A DNA stretch of 64,000 nt, from assembly GCF_007754425.1 (NCBI RefSeq), contig NZ_CP037452.1:1459501-1523500 (forward strand), given 5' to 3'. The translations under genes and the position numbers were made by a program. The stretch is from Gimesia fumaroli (lineage in GTDB: Bacteria; Planctomycetota; Planctomycetia; Planctomycetales; Planctomycetaceae). The notes under the pieces were generated by a model, which saw only the letters and a list, made by a program, of their open reading frames with translations, was not told where the DNA came from and did not search any database. This document shows positions 28,669-37,380 of the stretch, one piece after another (positions within the stretch are counted from its first letter, which is position 1; each line of letters starts with the position of its first letter).

Positions 28669-30417
28669 CTATTTCTTGAGAGTGTCTGATGGTTCCAGCT
28701 TCAGGCGTTCAATTTTTAATTTCATCACAGGACGGTTTCCGTAGAGCACATCGAGTTCACCTGGAAATTTTTGTCCATTGAGAGTTTGGAACTGTTCAAA
28801 ACGAATTGAGCACACTTCTGAATTCTCGGTGAGATAAAAATCAAATCCCCGCAGAGACAGGTCTGCTTTATTAAAGTACCAGCGGGAAATCGTCCCGGTC
28901 TGGGTTGCAACCAGCACATCAACCAGTTCGTTTTTCCCATCCAGGCGTTCGCTGCCCAGGTAATAAAAGTCGGTAAAGCGCTCACTCTGTCCCGATAGCA
29001 GTAAACGGAAGTGGTGTAATGCGGCGAGTAAGCCGCCTGTTCCCGGCGGTTCATCTACGTAATTTCCCGTCTCCAGTGATTGCAGAAAGATATCGTTGCC
29101 AGATTCAAATCCCACACCTTTGTCAGCCAGAGTGAGTGTGAATTCACTGCCATCACCCTGTTTTCCAGTTAGTGTCCAAGTTCCTTTTAGGTCGGAGAAA
29201 TTACTGGTTGAGTTTAAGGCCTTGAGTAATCGATCCTGTTGCTGCTGATTAAAGTAGTAATTCGTAAATCCGGTTTTGGGAACATAGAGGTGTTTGTATT
29301 GTTCTGGTGGCGCGGGTTCTGGCTTGGCATGAGGATTTGGTATCTGTGGTGGCTTTTCTTCACCGGGGCGTGCAGGTTTTGCCGGAGGTTTTTTCTTTTG
29401 ACCAGCCTGTTCCTGTAATTCTGCAGTGGTATGTAATGCCTGCAGACGCACATAGATGGTGTTCTTTTTCTCATCTCGTCGATACACGAGCGGCAATGTC
29501 CAGCCTGCGGGATAAATGCCGAGAATGTTTTTAAATTGATTCACACTTCGAATTGGCCTGCCCGCAAACGAGACAATTTCATCTCCGAGCCGCAGCCCTT
29601 TACGATAGGCGTCTGATTCTTCCAGGATTTCGGCGACGTCAATAGTGGAATCCAGGCTGGTCGTTACCGTTGCACCGAGGGATGCATGGTCAACAATGCG
29701 TCCACTTTTTAGATGATCCCAGAAGTGTTTAATCTGATTGATGGAGATGGCGTAACCGGCGCCCGAATTAACACGGCCTCGTTTTTCAAATGAGCCACGA
29801 CCGTTAATACCGATCAGTTCTCCGCGATCGTTGAACAGCGGGCCTCCTGAATTACCGGGATTGATTGAGGAATCGACCTGAATGCAGTCAGTATATTCCA
29901 GAAATGTTCCAGCGGGATATTGATAGCGGTGGACTCCACTGACGATTCCATAGGTAATCGTCGGCTGAAAATCAGTAGCCAATAAAAATGGATTCCCCAT
30001 TGCGTAGGCCCAGTCGCCTACTTGAACTTTGTCGCTGTTTCCCAGTTTGGCGACGGGAAAATCAGTTCGTCCAAGCAACTTGATCAGCGCGACATCGCCA
30101 GTAGGGTCAATGCTGACAATCACAGCGTCATAAAGTTTGCCATCATTTAGCCCACATTTCATGAAGTTACCTGCACCCGAAACAACATGAAAATTGGTTA
30201 GAGCATAGCCATCAGGGGTCACCAATACGCCGGAGCCACCTCCCGCGCCCTCAGCCCCAAAGATCGCAACAACAGAAGGGGAGACTGCTTTGATGACATC
30301 AATGCGTTGTTTTTGTGCTGCCAGAACAACCGGATCAACTGATGAGACTTCTGCAAAAGCAGGCACGATCAGAAGTATGCTGAATAGGAGCGTGGCACAG
30401 AAGACATTTTTCTGCAT
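28669..30417 (-). CDS. HtrA/Deg-family serine protease with PDZ domain and C-terminal extension
   Basis: A 582-residue exported protease with a signal peptide (residues 1-22). The catalytic triad is intact: His77 (ALTNFHVV), Asp108 (DPTGDVALIKL) and Ser190 (INPGNSGGPL). A PDZ domain follows (about 240-330, VAEILEESDAYRKGLRLGDEIVSFAGRPI). Then a Pro/Lys-rich linker leads to a ~200-residue C-terminal domain I do not recognise (beta-rich, starting near residue 390), which ordinary DegP/DegQ lack. It should degrade or refold misfolded envelope proteins. It is the only active protease of the three adjacent HtrA-type genes. Confidence 0.88.
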   Translation of the reverse strand: MQKNVFCATLLFSILLIVPAFAEVSSVDPVVLAAQKQRIDVIKAVSPSVVAIFGAEGAGGGSGVLVTPDGYALTNFHVVSGAGNFMKCGLNDGKLYDAVIVSIDPTGDVALIKLLGRTDFPVAKLGNSDKVQVGDWAYAMGNPFLLATDFQPTITYGIVSGVHRYQYPAGTFLEYTDCIQVDSSINPGNSGGPLFNDRGELIGINGRGSFEKRGRVNSGAGYAISINQIKHFWDHLKSGRIVDHASLGATVTTSLDSTIDVAEILEESDAYRKGLRLGDEIVSFAGRPIRSVNQFKNILGIYPAGWTLPLVYRRDEKKNTIYVRLQALHTTAELQEQAGQKKKPPAKPARPGEEKPPQIPNPHAKPEPAPPEQYKHLYVPKTGFTNYYFNQQQQDRLLKALNSTSNFSDLKGTWTLTGKQGDGSEFTLTLADKGVGFESGNDIFLQSLETGNYVDEPPGTGGLLAALHHFRLLLSGQSERFTDFYYLGSERLDGKNELVDVLVATQTGTISRWYFNKADLSLRGFDFYLTENSEVCSIRFEQFQTLNGQKFPGELDVLYGNRPVMKLKIERLKLEPSDTLKK

Positions 30418-30471
30418 TTAATTACCTTTAAGCTTCAATATTACAAAACAGTTCGTCGTTCTCTTGTCAGA

Positions 30472-31638
30472 TTATTTAAGTAAGCGCGCTTCACAGAGAT
30501 CAAGGTGATCGCAGATCTCCAAATTGTCCCCAAAATCGACTAAGATTTCGAGATCGCGCACGCCGCGAACATCCAGATTTAATTCAATGGGTGGGTCGGC
30601 GCTCCGCACGTTTCCGGAATAGAGTGTCCGCCCATTGCCTTTAATTTCAACATATACAAATCCAATGCCGGGAACCGAATCATCAATCCCCATGATTGCC
30701 CGAAAATTTCGGTATTCCTCCTTGATCCGGTATTGCAGGAGCGTTTTAGAGTGAATGTAAAGTCCGCGCGCATATTCTTTTCCGTCCAGTCGGAGTGGAC
30801 CACCGTCGCGGTGTTTGTCTTTGCGATACTTCCAGACGGTATCAAAGAAGGGTGTATACTCGATATTTCTCGGTTCCAGATCAGAAAGATAGCGAACTTT
30901 GCCTTGGCTAAAGTCCAGGCTGGCTATTGATTGAGGAGTAAACTGAGCTTGAGCACCACTTTGCAGTGTAGCAGTGAATTCGGTCCCCGAATACGTGATC
31001 GCAGAGGCATTAATCAACCCGCCGCTAGTCAGGCGGATGGAGCAGAAGGGAGCCGCATTCGAAGCAGGCTGGCGAAAATAAATGATACCGAACACACGCT
31101 TACGATTCACGGCAACTTCATCGTCGCCAGTGAAAAACTGAATCTTTTCGTCGGTAATTGAGCCAACTACACCATCAATAAAATCGAGCACATTTTCCTT
31201 TTGGACGACGAGCAGATCTTTGTTGCCCTTGTTGCTCAGAAGTTTTTCCCAGGCTGCACTGATATTGGAATTCAATGTTCCAAAGCGGATTGACGAGACC
31301 TGATTCGCTGGCAGAATCAGAGTTCCTGACTGATCGTTGCTGACTTTAATCTGACGTTCATTACTTTGCAGCGATTGAACAGGGAATTTGGACCCATCCG
31401 TTAAACGAATTGTTAATGGTGCTTGCAGACTGCGTTGAAATCGGTTTTTTGGGAAACGTACATTCAAAGTTTCTGAAAGTGGATACCCTTTCTCGCTTTT
31501 GCCTTGTTTGAGATTGACGGCTGTTTTGTTTAATGCCAGAAGATTCCCTGTGACTGATGCTCCACTGAGAGAAGTTACTTCGACTTCTGGTGAAACTGCC
31601 AGTAGCATGGTTATTGAAACACAGAGCAGGGAATGCAT
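30472..31638 (-). CDS. Secreted NPCBM/NEW2 domain protein
   Basis: A 388-residue protein with a signal peptide (about residues 1-16). The N-terminal half is beta-rich (EVTSLSGASVTGNLLALNKT..., LTIRLTDGSKFPVQSL) without a firm family. The C-terminal ~150 residues match the NPCBM carbohydrate-binding-module-like fold: KEYARGLYIHSKTLLQYRI, FRAIMGIDDSV, GNVRSADPPIELNLDVRGV, ILVDFGDNLEICDHLDL. This domain is found on glycosidases and many planctomycete exported proteins and probably binds glycans or proteins. GGAGAG six bases before the ATG supports the start. It sits 54 bases upstream of the HtrA gene. Confidence 0.8.
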   Translation of the reverse strand: MHSLLCVSITMLLAVSPEVEVTSLSGASVTGNLLALNKTAVNLKQGKSEKGYPLSETLNVRFPKNRFQRSLQAPLTIRLTDGSKFPVQSLQSNERQIKVSNDQSGTLILPANQVSSIRFGTLNSNISAAWEKLLSNKGNKDLLVVQKENVLDFIDGVVGSITDEKIQFFTGDDEVAVNRKRVFGIIYFRQPASNAAPFCSIRLTSGGLINASAITYSGTEFTATLQSGAQAQFTPQSIASLDFSQGKVRYLSDLEPRNIEYTPFFDTVWKYRKDKHRDGGPLRLDGKEYARGLYIHSKTLLQYRIKEEYRNFRAIMGIDDSVPGIGFVYVEIKGNGRTLYSGNVRSADPPIELNLDVRGVRDLEILVDFGDNLEICDHLDLCEARLLK

Positions 31639-31696
31639 GAAAAACTCTCCAGGGACTGAACAGACTCAGAAGCGAGAACAAAGATTAATCAGAATG

Positions 31697-32833
31697 TTAT
31701 TTATTGGTATTTGCTTTTTGGGTTGCCAGCTTTTTGAAATATTTTTCAATGGCTTTACGATAGTGTGAAGGAAAATTACGATTGATGATGTTTTTGGCCG
31801 AAGCCTGTTTTTTAGGAGGAAGCTGTCCCCACCCACCATTATTCGATAATTTTTTCTTATCAATTTCGCCGGGCGCGATCTGTCCTTTCACGCGGCTTTC
31901 ATCGGCTCCTCCCTCAGGCGAGCTCGAATTGCCGGCGCCGGCTCCTGAAGACGAACTGTTCTTGGCCTGGTCTTCCATTTTTTTGATCAGTTTGTCGAGC
32001 GAGGCGATGATTTCATCTTCGACCTTCTGAACTTTTTCCCCAGAGTTGCCGAGATCAAGCCGGCGTTCGACATCACTCATCTTCCGTGAAATCTCGTCGA
32101 GACTTTCCTCTTTCAGGGTTTCAAGATCTGCCTGCATCAGCACTGCCACCTGTCGATAGCGTTCCGGTACACTTTCTGTATGGTTCAGCAACTGGTCCAG
32201 AGTTTTGCCGCAGTCTTTTTTCTGTAATAAATGGTGTTCGCAGGCCGCTTTAAAAAACAGAAAACCGGCGGGGTCGATCAGTGTTTTCGGCTGGATGGAG
32301 TTAAAGATGTTCAGAGCACGATCAACCATTCGGAACTGGGTTAAGTTGCGGGCGACATAATAGCGGACGTTCGCCAGGTAAATCGTATCTGCCTCTCCAT
32401 CAACTAAAATCGGAGGATTGGAAAGCTGAGGGAGTTGATCAGAAATTCGGTAGTCTTTAATTAACTGTTTTGCTTTCGGTTTCACATTTGAAAATATTTC
32501 TAATGCCAGATTCAGTTTCTCTTCTGCAGAAAGCGGGGCTTCCAGTTTCACCAACAGATTGGCAATCATTTTTAGCTGGGCCGGGTTTTTGACCTTTTGT
32601 TCGGCAACCCAGCTTTGCAATTGTAGTTTAAGGTCAACACCTGATGGTGGCGCCAGTAGTTCGACTGGTTCTGCTTTTTCTGCCACTGGTTCTTTAAGCG
32701 GAATCGGGACGGGGATCGGCTCCTGTGCTAACAAAGAGGTTGACAGTGCACAAGCACAAACAATCACCACAAACCGTTGCAAACGGTGTTCGACGACTGT
32801 TTTTTTCTGAGTCGATGGGAACCAATGTTTCAT
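31697..32833 (-). CDS. Secreted protein of the MoxR/vWA operon, unknown function
   Basis: A 378-residue protein with a signal peptide (about residues 18-36, ending ...STSLLAQ). The middle is helical (residues ~60-270), with an Asp/Glu/Ser/Gly-rich stretch near 290-320. The C-terminus has GWGQLPPKKQASAKN and FPSHYRKAIEKYFKKLA. I have seen a comparable LPP...FP..YR..IE.YF..LA tail in planctomycete proteins encoded near MoxR/vWA genes, but I cannot name a Pfam family. It lies 40 bases after the coiled-coil gene and 58 bases before the NPCBM gene. Confidence 0.65.
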   Translation of the reverse strand: MKHWFPSTQKKTVVEHRLQRFVVIVCACALSTSLLAQEPIPVPIPLKEPVAEKAEPVELLAPPSGVDLKLQLQSWVAEQKVKNPAQLKMIANLLVKLEAPLSAEEKLNLALEIFSNVKPKAKQLIKDYRISDQLPQLSNPPILVDGEADTIYLANVRYYVARNLTQFRMVDRALNIFNSIQPKTLIDPAGFLFFKAACEHHLLQKKDCGKTLDQLLNHTESVPERYRQVAVLMQADLETLKEESLDEISRKMSDVERRLDLGNSGEKVQKVEDEIIASLDKLIKKMEDQAKNSSSSGAGAGNSSSPEGGADESRVKGQIAPGEIDKKKLSNNGGWGQLPPKKQASAKNIINRNFPSHYRKAIEKYFKKLATQKANTNK

Positions 32834-32873
32834 GTCAGTTTGTGACCTTTTAAGGATTCTTCAATCGAAATGA

Positions 32874-34622
32874 TTATTTATTCTTACCTGTCGCCAGAAT
32901 ATAAGTTGCGTTTTGAATCCGCGTCTGGCGATTTGAAAGCTGTTGCAGTTGCTCAAAGATCTCTGCCTGATTGGCATCTTTTTCCAACGCCAGCTTTTCG
33001 ATCCGGCGGGTTCGTTTATTTACACGGAACTGCAATGACCGCAGCATTTTGATTTCCGCTAACATATCAATCAACGCCTGATCCTGGGGAGAACCTTGCT
33101 GCTGCTGTTGTTGCTGCTGTTTTTTTTCTTCGTCCGATTTTTCCATTTCTTTCTGCAGGGCTTCGATCATTTCTTCGAGGGCACTGACAATATCTTTTTC
33201 GATTTCCTGTGTCAGTTCATCGACCTGTGCTCGATTCAAACGATAGGCGACAGTTTGCACATCTTCGCGTACTTCGGAGAGCGCTTCACTGAAGGCAACC
33301 GAAGATCCTTCATCTTTAATCAACAAAATCGCTTTTTCGATTTCCAGTCCCATCAGGCTTTCTTCTCGCGATAGTTGAACGGCTCTTGCGGTGTGTCGGC
33401 TGGTTCGTTCTTTTTCGGGAACTTGTCCGATTGTTAGTGTCCCCGCATAGACACGTTTTTGTTGAGCCAGAATTTTCTGCAGTCGGGCTTCCATAGCGGC
33501 TAGCATCAGTTCACGCTCTTCTTCGCGAAGCTGACGCAGCATCTCTTCCAGTTTTTCTTTGGCTTCTGCCAGTTTCTGGATCGCATCGTCCTGATGTTTG
33601 GAAGCGGCTTCTTTCTGTTTCTTTTCCAGCTCTTCAATCGCTTTTTCCATCTCCTTTCGAGCCTGCTCAATTTCTTCTCGCCCGGGAGTCTTCTGCTCCT
33701 GATTTGGGGACTGCTGGTTTTCCCCTTCTTGAGACTGACTTTGTTGTCCCTGTTGTTGAGACTGTTGCTGCTGAGACTGTTGACTCTGCTGCGAGGACTT
33801 CTGTTCGGGAGCCCCCTTCTGGTTCGGGTCAGACTTACCATCCTGTGGCGTCTTGCCTTTCGATTCAGAGCCTTTTGATTTTTCAAATTCGGATTCGGAT
33901 TTTGAATTTGATTTTCCGTTTTTTGACTTTTGATCCTGCTCTTCGCCATCAGTTTTCTTGTCTGATTTTTTATCGGAAGCTTCTCCCTTCTGATCTTGTT
34001 CTGACTTCTGAGAATCGTTCTTTTCAGCATCTTGTTGCTCGATTTTATCAATCAGTTTCTCTGCGTTCTGCGCTGTCTGTTTTTGTTTTTCTTTCAAGTC
34101 AGCCGGGTTACCACCCCGCTCCGTGGCTGCTCTGACATCACGTTCCTGTCCTATCAGCCGGTTGACGTCTTTGAGCAGATCCTGAATTCGTTTTTTCTCT
34201 TTTTCGACTTCGCTCATGCGGTCTTCACTTTGAAGCAACGCCAGGAGTGCCTGCATATTTTTGACCAGGTTTTCCTGTCGTTCTACTGCATCACCCAATT
34301 GCCCTTTTTCCAGCATTTGTAGGACTTGCTGCATTTCTACGGTCATCTGGTTTTGTTTGCTTTGACCAAATGCGCGAAATAACAGGTCTGCGCGGGCAGG
34401 ATCGGTTTTCTTCATGTACTCTCCCAGATCATGGAGAGTCGATTCGAATCGTTTGAATTGCTGAGAGATTGCTTCCTGCTTATCAGTCAGATCCCGATCC
34501 TGACCATTGGGACTGCTGGTTTTGGGCTGTGGGTCCTGATTCTGTGCACTGACGAAATGAGGGCAGAGCAAGCCGACAATCAAAGCGATCAGCAGAACGG
34601 CGGCCCGAGGACGATTCAACAT
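32874..34622 (-). CDS. Secreted Q/E/K-rich coiled-coil protein
   Basis: A 582-residue protein from ATG 34622, chosen because AGGAG lies 8 bases upstream and gives a clean signal peptide ([19 protein letters not shown]...SAQ). An ATG at 34649 would add nine residues. After the signal almost the whole chain is helical and charged. It has Lys/Ser/Asp/Gln low-complexity blocks (about residues 200-310), a long Glu/Lys heptad region and two poly-Gln tracts, one from CAG/CAA codons near 33098-33121. No enzyme motif is visible. Such coiled-coil proteins are recurrent neighbours of planctomycete MoxR/vWA genes and may be structural. A minus-strand promoter may precede it (34736-34741). Confidence 0.75.
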   Translation of the reverse strand: MLNRPRAAVLLIALIVGLLCPHFVSAQNQDPQPKTSSPNGQDRDLTDKQEAISQQFKRFESTLHDLGEYMKKTDPARADLLFRAFGQSKQNQMTVEMQQVLQMLEKGQLGDAVERQENLVKNMQALLALLQSEDRMSEVEKEKKRIQDLLKDVNRLIGQERDVRAATERGGNPADLKEKQKQTAQNAEKLIDKIEQQDAEKNDSQKSEQDQKGEASDKKSDKKTDGEEQDQKSKNGKSNSKSESEFEKSKGSESKGKTPQDGKSDPNQKGAPEQKSSQQSQQSQQQQSQQQGQQSQSQEGENQQSPNQEQKTPGREEIEQARKEMEKAIEELEKKQKEAASKHQDDAIQKLAEAKEKLEEMLRQLREEERELMLAAMEARLQKILAQQKRVYAGTLTIGQVPEKERTSRHTARAVQLSREESLMGLEIEKAILLIKDEGSSVAFSEALSEVREDVQTVAYRLNRAQVDELTQEIEKDIVSALEEMIEALQKEMEKSDEEKKQQQQQQQQGSPQDQALIDMLAEIKMLRSLQFRVNKRTRRIEKLALEKDANQAEIFEQLQQLSNRQTRIQNATYILATGKNK

Positions 34623-34735
34623 GCGTGGTGCTCCTGCCAAAGTTTCCATTTTGTTCTCAGAACTGATGAAGGTGGGTAAATGTAAGATGAGTGTCCCTCT
34701 GATAATTGAGCGCGCAGAGAAAAGCCATCAGGCCT

Positions 34736-34741
34736 ATTATA
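34736..34741 (-). promoter_or_regulatory. Putative internal operon promoter (-10)
   Basis: A perfect TATAAT on the minus strand sits in the largest gap of the 11-gene run (34623-34835). The hexamer 17 bases upstream (TTCGAA) is a poor -35. Transcription would start about 107 bases before the coiled-coil gene and could uncouple the secreted half of the operon from the moxR half. Confidence 0.35.
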
Positions 34742-34835
34742 TCAAGTACTAGACTCTGTTCGAAGTGTGTTTTTGTGTTCAGGTGTCAAGGTGCAGTGAA
34801 TCACTTCAAGCAGAGATTATTTTGTTCGAGCGGGA

Positions 34836-37316
34836 TTACTCCAGTCCTAACCCTTTGAGACGATCCAAAAGCTTGTTTTTGCGAAACTTTTTTGTTTCTT
34901 CTGAGAGTTCTTTTTCTCGTTCAATCAGATTTTTCAGCATTTCGATTGCTTCGTGAAACTCTAATAAATCCTGCATTTCATTGAGGACACTCTTCATTCG
35001 GACCAGCATCGCGTCCAGAAGTTCAATACTGGACTGGATTTCGGCTAGGGGGTCACTGTTCTTTTCCATTGCCAGCCGATACAGGCCCAAGCGTTGATCA
35101 ACACTGGGGAAGTCCTGCTCGTGGATGATTGTGAGTGGCTTGAGAATTTTGTCGTCGATCCGCCCCAGGATTTGTGCGGTGGCAACGCCATTGTTGACCA
35201 GCTCTTCTCGAATATCATAGAAGGATTCAACAATCGAAGCGGTCTCGGTCGCGTTTTTTCGGGTTCCATATAAGGACCGGTCAGCCGAGACGGCGACTGC
35301 ATTTTGAATTTCCGTCAACGTTTCAGACCAGCGGGGATCAGACTGTCCCTGCTTTTGTTTGTTTTTGATGGTTTGTGCTTGCTTTAATTGTTCAACTCGC
35401 TGTGCGAGATCATCGCGCGTCTGGGAGACTTCTTTATGAATCTGTTCGAAGCGTTTTCGCAGATTCAATTCTTTGGAGTACAGGATTGAAAGTAATTCTT
35501 CATCAGTCACAATTTCGAAGTGATAGGTTTCGCCATGGACCTGGTGCGGACCACTCAGATTATCGGCGTCTTCCGCCTGAACGGTGAGGTTGATTTTCTG
35601 TCCCACTTTTAAATCGAGTGGCAGAACTTCAAAACGTTCCCAGATTTCGTCATTACTTCGTTGCAGAGTAAATTCTTTAGGTCTGTCGGATGGTTTTTTA
35701 CGGAATGGACGTGGCCTGAAGTTTTTGTCCTGATCGACAAGAAAATCAAAACGGGCGGCCTGGATTCCGTAATCATCGGTAATCATGCCTTCGATGGGGA
35801 TCGTGGCTTTGCGAGTAATCGATTTCCCAATGCCCGTCAGTCGGGTATCGACTTTAGGCGGTTGATCAACGATGCCATTAATGCTCAAACGAATGGGTTC
35901 TGTGACCAGTAACCCGTCGGCATCCTCCAGATAAATCCGAATCGGCTGGTCTGCTATTAACGGGATAACCTGGGGAAGGGGGTCAGCGTTCGAAGCGACA
36001 GTCTCCTGGTTTTCTGTGATGAGTTTAAAGGGGATTCTAAATGTACGGCCATCTGTGCCTCTCATCTGATCCAGGAGCTGTGGCGTCAATGCGACCTGCT
36101 GCACGATTTCTCCCTCAGGGTTTTTCCACGCCAGGAAGTTCTCGGCGGTGGTTGTTACATCTTCCGCAGCTTGTTCTAACTGTAGATTGAATTGATCTGT
36201 CTCAAAGGAAAAACGTGTGATCGGTTTGTTGGCGGTTGAGACCATTTCAAATTCAGTGTTGACGGGTAAAGAGATTTGTGTTCCCTGTACCGTTTGTAGA
36301 TCTGGCAGCCGCGTGCCTGTTTCACTATCTGTCTGATTCAGGCCGGTATATTCGGGGTAAAGACAAGCCAGTCGAATCTGGTCCAAGACGGGGGTTTCGA
36401 CGATTTCGACCAGATAGGGTTCGGGATTGGTAAAGTCATTTCCAGAGACCCAGACCTGAATGCCATCCAGTAAATCTGTAATCGTATGTTTGAATCGTCC
36501 TTCTCCCATCCGCGACATTACAGTGCGTCCCCCGCCACGTCCATTCTGCATGCGGTAGGTCAGCTGCACACGTTCCGGGATCTTTTTACCGTCAACGGTT
36601 TCAACAAGCAGTGTCAGGTCTGTTCCCAGACCATGCTTGTAGGTCTGGTTATGAAATTCTTTGATGCGGTCGCCTGGTTGAGCGATGACTTTCACAATCA
36701 GTCCCGTTTCCCGATTCCAGTAATCACTACGGAGTTCCAGATACCCTTTCGCCCAGCGAGCCATCGCAGGTTGATTAATAATCGCCAGAGTTAGAATCGA
36801 GATCGTCAGTGCAAACGCAAAGAAAAAGGCACGCCTCAAGGGGCGTTTGTCGAATACATCTTCTAGTGGAAGATCCCGACTGCCCTCAGCGACTTCATGT
36901 ACGGTGCGTTCGAGCATGGCTCGTGTAAGTGCATTTTGAGGTTCGTGTGTTTCATGAAGCTCGATTGCCGTCGCCAGCCGGTCATTTAGTTCAGGAAAAC
37001 GTCGTTCCAGTACCAGGGCTAACGCTTTGCGCCTCATTTTTTTCATGAGCCGAAAGAGGAGAAAACTGGCAGCCAGAGCCAGAATCACGGCGAGAGAAAT
37101 CAACACAAACGAAGCACGAAACCAGACCGGTAACTCAAGATGGCTAAGTTGAAAGTATGTCCAGTCAACCAGGAAACTGGCCCAGAAAATCACGCCGATG
37201 ACGGCCAGCAGTCTGGCTGTTCCTTCCAGCAGGATATATCTGCGGATTTTCCCCCGCAACCGATTGAGTAGCTCGGTGATTTCCTGAGGTATGGTTGATT
37301 GAGAAGGTTTGTTCAT
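34836..37316 (-). CDS. Large membrane protein with coiled-coil tail, DUF4175-like
   Basis: An 826-residue protein. Two transmembrane helices lie near residues 35-58 and 65-88, then a cytoplasmic helical loop (RRKALALVLERRFPELNDRLATAIEL). A third helix lies near 165-185, followed by a long extracytoplasmic beta-rich region, and the last ~190 residues are coiled coil (KELNLRKRFEQIHKEVSQTRDDLAQ...). The layout resembles DUF4175-type membrane proteins seen with vWA/BatA genes, but that assignment is tentative. It lies 64 bases downstream of the vWA/GATase-like gene, within the MoxR operon. No catalytic motif is seen. Confidence 0.65.
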   Translation of the reverse strand: MNKPSQSTIPQEITELLNRLRGKIRRYILLEGTARLLAVIGVIFWASFLVDWTYFQLSHLELPVWFRASFVLISLAVILALAASFLLFRLMKKMRRKALALVLERRFPELNDRLATAIELHETHEPQNALTRAMLERTVHEVAEGSRDLPLEDVFDKRPLRRAFFFAFALTISILTLAIINQPAMARWAKGYLELRSDYWNRETGLIVKVIAQPGDRIKEFHNQTYKHGLGTDLTLLVETVDGKKIPERVQLTYRMQNGRGGGRTVMSRMGEGRFKHTITDLLDGIQVWVSGNDFTNPEPYLVEIVETPVLDQIRLACLYPEYTGLNQTDSETGTRLPDLQTVQGTQISLPVNTEFEMVSTANKPITRFSFETDQFNLQLEQAAEDVTTTAENFLAWKNPEGEIVQQVALTPQLLDQMRGTDGRTFRIPFKLITENQETVASNADPLPQVIPLIADQPIRIYLEDADGLLVTEPIRLSINGIVDQPPKVDTRLTGIGKSITRKATIPIEGMITDDYGIQAARFDFLVDQDKNFRPRPFRKKPSDRPKEFTLQRSNDEIWERFEVLPLDLKVGQKINLTVQAEDADNLSGPHQVHGETYHFEIVTDEELLSILYSKELNLRKRFEQIHKEVSQTRDDLAQRVEQLKQAQTIKNKQKQGQSDPRWSETLTEIQNAVAVSADRSLYGTRKNATETASIVESFYDIREELVNNGVATAQILGRIDDKILKPLTIIHEQDFPSVDQRLGLYRLAMEKNSDPLAEIQSSIELLDAMLVRMKSVLNEMQDLLEFHEAIEMLKNLIEREKELSEETKKFRKNKLLDRLKGLGLE

Positions 37317-37380
37317 ATGTTTGATTCACACTGCGGATCTAAGGACCAGTGTTATTTTTTCTTCATTTGTACTCAATGTA

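Noticed and set aside
33098..33121. Run of CTG/TTG triplets resembling a short tandem repeat or CRISPR-like array
   Set aside because: It encodes a poly-Gln tract in frame with the coiled-coil protein. The unit is 3 bases, with no spacers.
33506..34051. 181-residue ORF on the minus strand within the coiled-coil gene
   Set aside because: It is an out-of-frame shadow of the Lys/Gln/Ser-rich repeats. Its composition simply mirrors the repeat codons.
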